The position numbers and the translations under genes are program-made. From Bacillota bacterium (lineage in GTDB: Bacteria > Bacillota > Clostridia > Acetivibrionales > DTU013): a stretch of 11,207 bases of DNA. Positions 5,396 to 11,207 of the stretch are shown in pieces; position 1 is the stretch's first letter; the number at the start of each line of letters is the position of its first letter. The stretch lies in assembly GCA_023409615.1 (NCBI GenBank), contig JAEYRF010000044.1:1-11207 (forward strand). Reading direction: 5' to 3'. The notes under the pieces were generated by a model. It ran no database searches. It was not told the origin of the DNA and was given only the letters and a program-made list of their open reading frames with translations.

Positions 5396-6493
5396 CTAGT
5401 CCAGATAATCCTTGAGCTTCTTACTTCTGCTCGGATGTCTAAGCTTTCTCAGTGCCTTAGCCTCTATCTGTCTGATTCTCTCCCTTGTAACGCTAAATTC
5501 TCTGCCAACTTCCTCAAGTGTTCTGGCTCTTCCATCATCAAGCCCGAATCTAAGCCTTAGAACTTTTTCCTCTCTCGGTGTAAGCGTATCTAGTACATCG
5601 AGCAGTTGTTCCTTGAGAAGTGTAAATGCAGCGGCTTCAGCAGGAGCCGGCACATCATCATCAGGAATAAAATCGCCAAGATGGCTGTCCTCTTCCTCAC
5701 CGATGGGAGTCTCAAGTGAGACAGGTTCCTGCGATATCTTCATAATCTCTCTGACTTTTTCAACAGACATACTCATTTCCTTGGCGATTTCCTCAGGATG
5801 CGGATCACGGCCTAATTCCTGCAGCAGCTGCCTGGATACCCTGATCAGTTTATTTATTGTTTCTACCATGTGAACAGGTATCCTGATTGTTCTTGCCTGA
5901 TCAGCAATAGCTCTGGTAATTGCCTGCCTGATCCACCATGTAGCATAGGTACTGAATTTAAAACCTTTTCGATAATCAAATTTCTCTACAGCTTTGATTA
6001 AACCCAGGTTTCCCTCCTGTATCAAATCCAGGAAAAGCATTCCTCTGCCAACATATCTTTTAGCAATGCTTACAACTAACCTGAGATTAGCTTCAGCCAG
6101 TCTTCTCTTTGCTTCGTTATCACCATTTTCCATTCTCAGGGCGAGATCAATTTCCTCTTCTGCAGTCAGCAGGGGCACTTTACCGATTTCCTTCAGATAC
6201 ATCCTGACAGGGTCGTCAATGCTGATTCCTTCAGGTAGTGTCAAGTCAAGCTCTTCTTCTTCTGTGTTCTGAAGTTCCTGAATCTCAGTTTCAATGTCAC
6301 CTACAACGTCAATGCCCATATTCTCAACTGTTTCATATATCTTTTCAATTTGATCCGGCTCCAGCTCCACTTCCTCAAAAGCATCCATTATTTCTTTATA
6401 GGAAAGCATGCCTTTGGATTTTCCCTTTTCAACCAGATCCTTCAGTATAGATTTTCTATTTGTAGAACCTGAATCATTTTCAATAATCTTCAT
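5396..6493 (-). CDS. rpoD: RNA polymerase primary sigma factor (sigma-A)
   Basis: Housekeeping sigma factor that directs RNA polymerase to -35/-10 promoters such as those found in this window. It has 365 residues, the usual Gram-positive length without the large insert of the enterobacterial protein. In order: a short acidic region 1.1 (about 1-80), region 1.2 with DDPVRMYLKEIG (94-105), regions 2.1-2.4 with LRLVVSIAKRYVGRGM, LDLIQEGNLGLIKAVEKFD and FSTYATWWIRQAITRAI (137-197), region 3 (about 210-285), and region 4 with LTPREEKVLRLRFGL (304-318) and the helix-turn-helix LEEVGREFSVTRERIRQIEA (326-345). The ATG at 6491-6493 has AAAGGAGG upstream. It follows dnaG by 19 bases, the classic operon. 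No defects are seen. Confidence 0.98.
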   Translation of the reverse strand: MKIIENDSGSTNRKSILKDLVEKGKSKGMLSYKEIMDAFEEVELEPDQIEKIYETVENMGIDVVGDIETEIQELQNTEEEELDLTLPEGISIDDPVRMYLKEIGKVPLLTAEEEIDLALRMENGDNEAKRRLAEANLRLVVSIAKRYVGRGMLFLDLIQEGNLGLIKAVEKFDYRKGFKFSTYATWWIRQAITRAIADQARTIRIPVHMVETINKLIRVSRQLLQELGRDPHPEEIAKEMSMSVEKVREIMKISQEPVSLETPIGEEEDSHLGDFIPDDDVPAPAEAAAFTLLKEQLLDVLDTLTPREEKVLRLRFGLDDGRARTLEEVGREFSVTRERIRQIEAKALRKLRHPSRSKKLKDYLD

Positions 6494-6512
6494 ATAGCCC
6501 CTCCTTTCTTAC

Positions 6513-8318
6513 TTATATTTGAGTATTTTTTAATCCTTTTATCTTCAGTATTAAGCTCTTTAATTCCAGTTTCAATTTATCAACATCTCCTTTTGGTAAG
6601 CCCTTCTCCTCTTTAAGCAATTCCAGAACCTGCTTTTGTCTCTTTTCTGCATTAAATATTTGTATATCCTTCATTTTACCCAATATTGCCTTTGAATTAT
6701 CATCACAATGGCATTCTTCTTTCAAAATCCTGGCATATTCGCCGACAGCCTCAGGCGAAACAATGTTCAATAATTCTGCAGGGGTGAAGTCCCTTCGCTC
6801 ATCCAGTTTGCTATATATCAATTGGGCAGTCTTTCTATCTTCCTCTCTGCTTATCTGATCAATTTTAAACTGCTCTTTTAATATCGGATATATACTATTG
6901 TCAACACATAACAACGACAGTATGAATCTTTCGTCATGTGTTATTTTTTCATCTATCTCATTTCCCTGATCTCCAGTTCTTTTAGCCAATTCTACTGCAT
7001 TTGTAATCTTCAGACTCTGTCTTGAAGAAGGCCTTGACCTTCTCAATACCTCTGACAGCATTGCCTCTTCCGATATTTCATATTCTCCGGCCAATTTCTT
7101 TATGTACATTTCCCTTTCCATACTGTTCCCGACTTTTGCCAATATTACGGCAGCCTTATTCAAAAAAGCTATCTTGCCATCGGTAGTTGAAATATCCTGC
7201 TCTCCCCTGAGTATTTTTATTTTATACTCAATCAATGATAATGCACCGGTAATAAGTTTACTGAAGCTATCTGCTCCGTTTTTGCGTATATACTCATCCG
7301 GATCCTTACCATCCGGAACTGTAAGCACTTTTACATTGCAGCCGATATCATTCAGAAGATTGAGCCCGCGCATAGTTGCAGCCTGTCCTGCTATGTCTGC
7401 GTCATAAGATATCACGATCTCCTCTGCATATTTCTTTAAAATACGTCCCTGGCTTTCTGTAAGAGCTGTTCCCAAAGATGCAACAACATTATTAATACCG
7501 CTCTGGTACAGAGATATAGTATCCATATACCCTTCAACCACTACCAGATTCTTACTTCCGGCATTTTTTGCAAAATTCAATGCATATAATTGTTTTCCCT
7601 TATTATAAACGATCGTTTCAGGTGAATTCATATACTTTGGCAGTGAATTATCTAAAACTCTGCCGCCGAAACCTATCACGCTGCCTCTTATATCAAATAT
7701 GGGAAACATCAGTCTGCCCCTGAACCTGTCGTACTGATGCCCTTTGTCGCTTTGCATTACCAGTCCGCTTTTTAAAATCACCTCGTCAGTAAACCCGTTT
7801 ATCTTCAGGTGTCGTGTTAAGCTGTCCCAGTCATCCGTAGAATAACCAAGGCCAAACTTCCTTACAGTGTTCTCTGATATCCCTCTCTTTCGCAGATATG
7901 CAAGTGCATTCTTACCTTTTTCAGAATACAATGCATCATTATAATATCTGGCTGCTAACAAATTTATACTTAAGACCTGCTGTTTCAATTTAGCCCTTTC
8001 GGCTTCCTCAGCGTCGTCGCTCTCAGGGAGAGTAATTTTCGCTCTGTCTGCCAGCAGCCTAACAGCCTCTATATAATCCAATTTCTCTGCCAGAGATATA
8101 AACTGGAATACATTACCACCCTTGCCGCATCCGAAACAATAAAAAATCTGTTTTCCAGACTCAACACTGAAGGAAGGAGTTTTTTCACGGTGAAACGGAC
8201 AGAGACCGAAATAATTTTTGCCTTGCTTTTCAAGCCTCACATATTCAGAAACGACATCAACGATATCATTATTTATACGAATCTCTTCTATCAACTCATC
8301 TGAATATCTAATAAACAT
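6513..8318 (-). CDS. dnaG: DNA primase
   Basis: Synthesises RNA primers at the replication fork together with the DnaB helicase. It has 601 residues, normal for the family. The N-terminal zinc finger of the CHC2 type has CPFHREKTPSF and CFGCGKGGN (ligands Cys40, His43, Cys61, Cys64). The catalytic core follows, with KYMNSPET (228-235) and the TOPRIM motifs VVVEGYMD (Glu262, Asp266) and SYDADIAG (Asp306, Asp308), then DGKDPDEYI (337-345). The C-terminal part from about 440 is the poorly conserved helical helicase-binding domain. ATG at 8316-8318 is preceded by GAAGG at seven bases. It is the first gene of the dnaG-rpoD pair; the dgt gene often found upstream is absent. Confidence 0.98.
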   Translation of the reverse strand: MFIRYSDELIEEIRINNDIVDVVSEYVRLEKQGKNYFGLCPFHREKTPSFSVESGKQIFYCFGCGKGGNVFQFISLAEKLDYIEAVRLLADRAKITLPESDDAEEAERAKLKQQVLSINLLAARYYNDALYSEKGKNALAYLRKRGISENTVRKFGLGYSTDDWDSLTRHLKINGFTDEVILKSGLVMQSDKGHQYDRFRGRLMFPIFDIRGSVIGFGGRVLDNSLPKYMNSPETIVYNKGKQLYALNFAKNAGSKNLVVVEGYMDTISLYQSGINNVVASLGTALTESQGRILKKYAEEIVISYDADIAGQAATMRGLNLLNDIGCNVKVLTVPDGKDPDEYIRKNGADSFSKLITGALSLIEYKIKILRGEQDISTTDGKIAFLNKAAVILAKVGNSMEREMYIKKLAGEYEISEEAMLSEVLRRSRPSSRQSLKITNAVELAKRTGDQGNEIDEKITHDERFILSLLCVDNSIYPILKEQFKIDQISREEDRKTAQLIYSKLDERRDFTPAELLNIVSPEAVGEYARILKEECHCDDNSKAILGKMKDIQIFNAEKRQKQVLELLKEEKGLPKGDVDKLKLELKSLILKIKGLKNTQI

Positions 8319-8361
8319 CCGTTATCCTTCAGTATGTCACGTAGTCTTCATTCTTTATATC

Positions 8362-8391
8362 ATAATAATATTGGCAGCATGCATGTCTCAA
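8362..8391 (-). promoter_or_regulatory. Candidate promoter of dnaG-rpoD
   Basis: On the minus strand TTGAGA (8386-8391), 18 bases, then TATTAT (8362-8367), about 45 bases before the dnaG start. Spacing is one longer than ideal. This is the best sigma-A-like match in the gap. Confidence 0.45.
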
Positions 8392-8407
8392 AATACCTTA
8401 ATACATT

Positions 8408-8414
8408 TTCGACA
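8408..8414 (-). promoter_or_regulatory. Spo0A-box-like heptamer upstream of dnaG
   Basis: TGTCGAA on the minus strand, the core of the Spo0A recognition site, about 90 bases before the dnaG start and just upstream of the candidate promoter. One or two chance hits are expected in a window this size, so the call is weak. Confidence 0.25.
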
Positions 8415-8469
8415 CAATTACTTATTTTCCTTCTTTTTAAATATAACTTTTTATTAGTATCCCATTAAC

Positions 8470-8504
8470 AAATAAAAACTCATCCCATGTAACACTGAGA
8501 TGAG
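8470..8504 (-). terminator. Rho-independent terminator of the DUF6514-like gene
   Basis: On the minus strand CTCATC (8499-8504) pairs with GATGAG (8479-8484) around a 14-base loop and is followed by TTTTTATTT. It lies about 70 bases after the stop at 8572 and isolates dnaG from the gene before it. The stem is short. Confidence 0.65.
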
Positions 8505-8571
8505 GTAATAATTTGGTTTTTTAATATATTCTATAAATAATATCGATTTTCCTGCTTTTTAAAAAATGTTT

Positions 8572-8883
8572 TCACATTCCGAGAAGGTCATCCAGAATAT
8601 ATGGTAATGTAGAAGGTGTAACAGTCTGTTCTGCAAGCAGCTCAATCAGGCTTTTAGCTCTATCTTTGCTGAGAAAAATACTTTTATACTGTTTTCTCTC
8701 ATCCGGTCTGCCAATTTGCTTTTTAATGATTTCTACACCATAGGCCTTTTGTATCTCCTGCATATCAGTGTCGTCGCTTTCGCTTTCCAAAAGATAATAA
8801 TCCAGTTCCATATTGTTCATTATCTTCTGATCACATTCACTACCTTCGACCACTACATGCTTCTCAAAAAACTTACATATCAT
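8572..8883 (-). CDS. DUF6514-like small protein, unknown function
   Basis: A 103-residue acidic, soluble protein. The pattern fits the clostridial family of unknown function DUF6514 from memory: an early VVVEG strand (about 10-14), a YYLLESE strand (29-35), a segment GVEIIKKQI (49-57), then ISLS-like SIFLSKDRAKSLIELLAEQ and TPSTLPYILDDLL at the C-terminus (about 68-101), where a helix follows a TP turn. The order suggests a small beta sheet followed by two helices. No catalytic motif, membrane helix or signal peptide is seen. ATG at 8881-8883 has GAGGGGG about nine bases upstream. It stands alone, with its own terminator at 8470-8504. The family name should be treated as probable, and no function is implied. 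Confidence 0.75.
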   Translation of the reverse strand: MICKFFEKHVVVEGSECDQKIMNNMELDYYLLESESDDTDMQEIQKAYGVEIIKKQIGRPDERKQYKSIFLSKDRAKSLIELLAEQTVTPSTLPYILDDLLGM

Positions 8884-8989
8884 TACTGTCTACCCCCTCA
8901 AAAAATTGAACTGCAGAAGTAATTATAACGTATTTATACTACTTGTCCTATGAAAATGTTTCGCCTGATTTCTCATACAGATTATCTTT

Positions 8990-8996
8990 TTCGACA
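8990..8996 (-). promoter_or_regulatory. Spo0A-box-like heptamer upstream of the DUF6514-like gene
   Basis: TGTCGAA on the minus strand about 107 bases before the start at 8883, the same core heptamer as at 8408-8414. No convincing -35 box accompanies the TATAAT-like element at 8922-8927, so a regulated promoter is possible. Weak call. Confidence 0.25.
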
Positions 8997-9008
8997 TAAA
9001 TATAGAAG

Positions 9009-9040
9009 AACGATAGTCTATTTTATAGTAAGCTGTCGTT
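9009..9040. terminator. Hairpin, possible terminator after the HD-GYP gene
   Basis: AACGATAG and CTGTCGTT pair (one wobble) with an inner CTA/TAG step. On the minus strand, the direction of the HD-GYP gene, it is followed by TTCTTCTATATTTA, a poor T tract; on the plus strand by TTTATTATTGGTTTT. It is the only hairpin in the 202-base gap. Confidence 0.35.
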
Positions 9041-9085
9041 TTATTATTGGTTTTAGCAGAATTTTTTGCTTTCAAACAAGAAAAG

Positions 9086-10123
9086 CTAAATCAGTTCATC
9101 AATCCTAATATTCTTTTCGATTGAAAGATCAATAAACTTATTGCTGGCTTTAATGATTGGTCTTGAAATATTACTCGGGTTTATATAGATAATTTCACCA
9201 ATATCTCCATTATTTAGTTTAACAAAATCTCCAATATAGTAGGAAGCAATATTATGTAAAAATACAGATACAATATGATGATCAAGAACACCGAAATTAT
9301 CCTTCTCCATGCTATTAACAACATCAAATGGGCATATCTTGCTCCTATAAGACTTGCTGGAGGTCATCGCATCGTATATATCTGCAATGGCAATTATTTT
9401 TCCAAACGGATGAATCTGTTCTCCCTTCAAGCCGAAAGGATATCCTGAACCATCCTCTTTTTCATGATGCATCAATATCCCCTTAAGAATATCATCGTTT
9501 AAATCTGGCATGGCTTCAGCAATTTTAAAACCATATGAGGAATGCTTTTTTACTTCATTAAATTCTTCGGTTGTAAGACGACCTGGTTTATTTAGTATTT
9601 CCGGTGCAATTTTTACCTTCCCGATATCATGAAGAAAGGCAGAAGTAACAAGTGATTTAATTTGCTTATACTCATATTTCAACCATTTGCCGATCAGCAT
9701 GGAAAGAAGTGAAACATTGATACTGTGAGTATACAGATAATCTTCCGAATCACGCATATCATTTATACAATTAACAATATCTCTGTTTTCATTGATTCTG
9801 AATATGATTGAATCCGTTGCCAGATTTATCCGGTCAGATCTTACCTCCTTGCCTGTGGAGATATCATGAAGTATGTCCTTGATTGTTTCTACGTTGTCAT
9901 CATACTGAGCTCGAAATAACTCTGTTCCACTTACAACGATCATGTCATCATTGCTCTCAAAAACTTTAACACGCATGATTCCCAAGTTTTCGATCCTATT
10001 GATGGTGTGAGTATCCAAAATCATGTTTTCAGTTGCGATGAGAACTCCCAATTCATTATAAATATCTTCAGCAATCTTCATACCCGGTTTGCAATCAAAT
10101 ATGCTGACAAACACTTTCTTCAT
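9086..10123 (-). CDS. HD-GYP domain protein, probable c-di-GMP phosphodiesterase
   Basis: Cytosolic protein of 345 residues predicted to hydrolyse cyclic di-GMP. The N-terminal ~100 residues resemble the small sensory module often found before clostridial HD-GYP domains (starting VFDCKPGMKIAEDIYN-like, here VSIFDCKPGMKIAEDIYN). The HD-GYP domain follows: YTHSINVSLL (His133), FLHDIGKVKIAPEILNKPG (HD at 165-166, Lys169), KHSSYGFKI, MHHEKEDGSGYPFGL with the GYP signature (227-229), and AIADIYDAMTSSKSYR (Asp248, Arg260). All expected metal and GYP residues are present, so it should be active. A C-terminal tail (about 296-345) with IGDFVKLNNGDIGEIIYINP is common in this group. ATG at 10121-10123 has AGGGG seven bases away; the in-frame GTG two codons earlier has no room for a binding site. 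A sigma-D-type promoter upstream ties it to motility. Confidence 0.95.
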   Translation of the reverse strand: MKKVFVSIFDCKPGMKIAEDIYNELGVLIATENMILDTHTINRIENLGIMRVKVFESNDDMIVVSGTELFRAQYDDNVETIKDILHDISTGKEVRSDRINLATDSIIFRINENRDIVNCINDMRDSEDYLYTHSINVSLLSMLIGKWLKYEYKQIKSLVTSAFLHDIGKVKIAPEILNKPGRLTTEEFNEVKKHSSYGFKIAEAMPDLNDDILKGILMHHEKEDGSGYPFGLKGEQIHPFGKIIAIADIYDAMTSSKSYRSKICPFDVVNSMEKDNFGVLDHHIVSVFLHNIASYYIGDFVKLNNGDIGEIIYINPSNISRPIIKASNKFIDLSIEKNIRIDELI

Positions 10124-10195
10124 ATGCACACCCCTGGATATTGATATTTGGCAACTTTCTTTTATATTTTAACATAAAAATTCTTCTACGTACAT

Positions 10196-10222
10196 TTTTC
10201 GGCATAAAATTCTATTTATTTA
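10196..10222 (-). promoter_or_regulatory. Sigma-D (sigma-28) type promoter of the HD-GYP gene
   Basis: On the minus strand TAAA (10219-10222), exactly 15 bases, then GCCGAAAA (10196-10203). The known flagellar consensus is TAAA-N15-GCCGATAT, so ten of twelve positions match, including the whole GCCGA core. The implied leader is about 65 bases. No good sigma-A promoter was seen in this gap. Confidence 0.7.
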
Positions 10223-10316
10223 TGGTAAAGTTTTTAACTTGATGGGTATATAGTATTATGTTAACATTGTGTAGGTGTTTAATTGTCAATTACTTAAGTG
10301 AGAGGGGTATGAGGTT

Positions 10317-10595
10317 ATGCAGCCAAATCAGCCAAATCGTACCAGGAATATAAAGAAATTTATGAATGCCTTCAACAGCATTGACAAGCTCCCAAAGGCA
10401 TTCTTAAAATATGGCAGCTTAGCATTCCTGGTGCTATTTACAATTGGAACTGTTCTAGTGATACTTAACCATACAATTCTGCCATACAATCACGACTTTG
10501 ATATGGTGTCAAAGGAACTTGTCAAGACAAGCTTTATAATTGGTGCTGAAGCTGTCATTGGCAGTCTTGTTATGGACTTTGTGTTTAAACGGTAA
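10317..10595 (+). CDS. Small two-helix membrane protein, unknown
   Basis: A 92-residue protein I do not recognise. The N-terminus is basic and hydrophilic (NRTRNIKKF), followed by helix one at about 33-51 (GSLAFLVLFTIGTVLVIL) and helix two at about 71-89 (TSFIIGAEAVIGSLVMDFVF), with about 20 residues between; a C-terminal KR suggests that both ends are cytoplasmic. The start ATG is preceded by AGAGGGG about ten bases away. The gene is divergent from the HD-GYP gene across a 190-base gap and ends in a terminator shared with the facing gene at 10627. No enzymatic motif is seen. The reading frame is open with a clear binding site and terminator, so it is probably real. Confidence 0.75.
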   Translation: MQPNQPNRTRNIKKFMNAFNSIDKLPKAFLKYGSLAFLVLFTIGTVLVILNHTILPYNHDFDMVSKELVKTSFIIGAEAVIGSLVMDFVFKR

Positions 10596-10633
10596 TATAA
10601 ACCGGCTCATAATTAATATGGCCGGTTTATATT
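10594..10633. terminator. Bidirectional terminator shared by two convergent genes
   Basis: AATATAAACCGGC (10594-10606) and GCCGGTTTATATT (10621-10633) form a perfect 13-base stem with a 14-base loop. The stop of the plus gene overlaps the left arm and the stop of the minus gene (10627-10629) lies inside the right arm, so one hairpin serves both. Confidence 0.92.
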
Positions 10634-10812
10634 GTTTCAGTAAACAGATTAAAATCATCTTTATCGCAATAAATCAATACATGGGCAGGAAAACTGTTCA
10701 GATCATTATCAAGAAATTGAAAGCTTATTTTATACTCTGCACAATAGCCCGAAACAATTTCAAGCTCTTCCTCATTCTCTACAACAACCACAGGATAAAA
10801 AAAAGTTTCCAT
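10627..10812 (-). CDS. Small protein of 61 residues, unknown
   Basis: I do not recognise this acidic protein. It starts METFFYPVVVVENEEELEIV and looks like a strand followed by an acidic helix, then ISFQFLDNDL and HVLIYCDKDDFNLF strands, a small alpha/beta fold with two cysteines. The ATG at 10810-10812 has GGGAGG eleven bases away; the in-frame GTG at 10819-10821 has it only two bases away, so the ATG is preferred. The gene uses the shared terminator at 10594-10633, with its stop inside the stem. A short CCCT/AGGG pairing overlaps the binding site. It lies downstream of secF on the same strand, about 200 bases away. Confidence 0.6.
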   Translation of the reverse strand: METFFYPVVVVENEEELEIVSGYCAEYKISFQFLDNDLNSFPAHVLIYCDKDDFNLFTETI

Positions 10813-10926
10813 ATAAAACACTGCCTCCCTTCAAAGGGATATGCCTTTATTCATGCCATACCCGATTTTCCTACAATAACAGCATAGCATAGCGATAACT
10901 TAAAAGCAAACAATTCGCATATGGAC

Positions 10927-10966
10927 TACCCAACCGTATGCCGCCTGAGCGGTGTACGGTTGGGTA
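10927..10966 (+). other. Unexplained 40-base hairpin
   Basis: TACCCAACCGTA (10927-10938) and TACGGTTGGGTA (10955-10966) pair perfectly over 12 bases. Inside, TG/TG can form two wobble pairs and CCGC/GCGG closes the loop CTGA, so the whole element folds continuously as plus-strand RNA; on the minus strand the same site is a CA/CA mismatch. No T tract follows on either side, so it is not an ordinary terminator. ATATGG and CCATAT at about 10919-10924 and 11007-11012 enclose it, with the palindrome CATCCGGATG in between (10986-10995). It lies in the 200-base gap after secF; nothing else is seen there. Confidence 0.6.
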
Positions 10967-11020
10967 ATATCAGAGCGCATGTGCACATCCGGATGCCCAT
11001 ATACAGAATGTATTACAATT

Positions 11021-11207
11021 TTATTTTTTTGCAGCTATGACACGTCTTTGATTGCGTTTTTGCCACGAAGTCCAAAGCGGACCAACAATACAAATTGTTG
11101 AGTAACATCCGCTGAGTGATCCGATAGCCATTGGTTATGCATAGCTTACGATAGACTCAAGACCATTGAGTGCGGCAAACACATACAAGATTGCTAAGCT
11201 TATAAAC
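11021..11207 (-). pseudogene. secF: SecF C-terminus with an in-frame stop (5' end outside the window)
   Basis: The final part of the SecF membrane subunit, which works with SecD in the Sec export channel. Reading from 11206, the frame gives LAILYVFAALNGLESIVSYA, then TAA at 11135-11137, then PMAIGSLSGCYSTICIVGPL, W, TSWQKR and a second TAA at 11021-11023. The two halves match the last two membrane helices of SecF without a gap; relatives read FALPM... GxxSGxYSS at this point, so the stop sits exactly where leucine is usual (TTA would need one base change). No binding site for a restart is seen. The gene could be truncated by about 38 residues, be a pseudogene, or carry a sequencing error. Upstream secF and secD would lie to the right. 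Confidence 0.75.

Noticed and set aside
5412..6450. Plus-strand open frames across rpoD
   Set aside because: Serine/leucine-rich mirror frames of a strongly conserved sigma factor gene, without binding sites.
10927..10966. Group II intron domain V
   Set aside because: The fold and some bases resemble it, but the AGC triad, the GAAA loop and any reverse transcriptase or domain VI are absent.
11135..11137. Programmed read-through or recoding of TAA in secF
   Set aside because: No recoding signal or comparable case is visible; a point mutation or base error is simpler.

Overview
The window looks like a chromosomal segment from a low-GC, Gram-positive, probably motile and spore-forming member of the Clostridia. 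The reasons are the dnaG-rpoD primase/sigma-A pair, a tepA-ylzJ pair, the trmK-nif3 pair, a small DUF6514-like protein, strong AGGAGG-type ribosome binding sites, an A-type RNase P RNA, and a textbook sigma-D promoter beside a cyclic-di-GMP hydrolase gene. Species cannot be fixed from the sequence alone; a Ruminiclostridium/Acetivibrio-type relative is a guess.

Layout, left to right. A chemotaxis receptor (1-1650, plus strand, cut at its 5' end) meets the minus-strand tepA-ylzJ pair with no base between the two stop codons. Next come a minus-strand RNase P RNA (2800-3276) with its own terminator and promoter, and the overlapping/adjacent trmK and nif3 genes that precede it (4086-4796 and 3310-4077). 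A 280-base interval (about 4880-5165) holds a doubtful small plus-strand ORF, a tRNA-like 3' end and a strong bidirectional terminator. Two tRNA genes (CAT anticodon, and Asn-GTT) with a consensus promoter follow, then rpoD (5396-6493) and dnaG (6513-8318), transcribed in the order dnaG-rpoD. Beyond these lie a DUF6514-like small gene (8572-8883), an HD-GYP protein (9086-10123) under a sigma-D-type promoter, a small two-helix membrane protein (plus strand, 10317-10595) convergent with a 61-residue unknown protein, and at the right edge the C-terminus of SecF read on the minus strand with an in-frame TAA.

Functionally most of this is core information processing: replication priming, housekeeping transcription, tRNA supply, tRNA maturation (RNase P) and tRNA modification (TrmK). 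At the two ends are signalling genes (receptor, c-di-GMP hydrolase) and membrane or secretion genes (TepA, SecF). I see no phage, transposase, CRISPR array, toxin-antitoxin or defence genes, and no convincing new multi-gene system. The most interesting items are structural: a long heptamer-repeat insertion in helix P12 of RNase P RNA, an orphan tRNA-like 3' end with potentially structured RNA before it, a possible nonsense codon in secF, and an unexplained 40-base hairpin downstream of secF.
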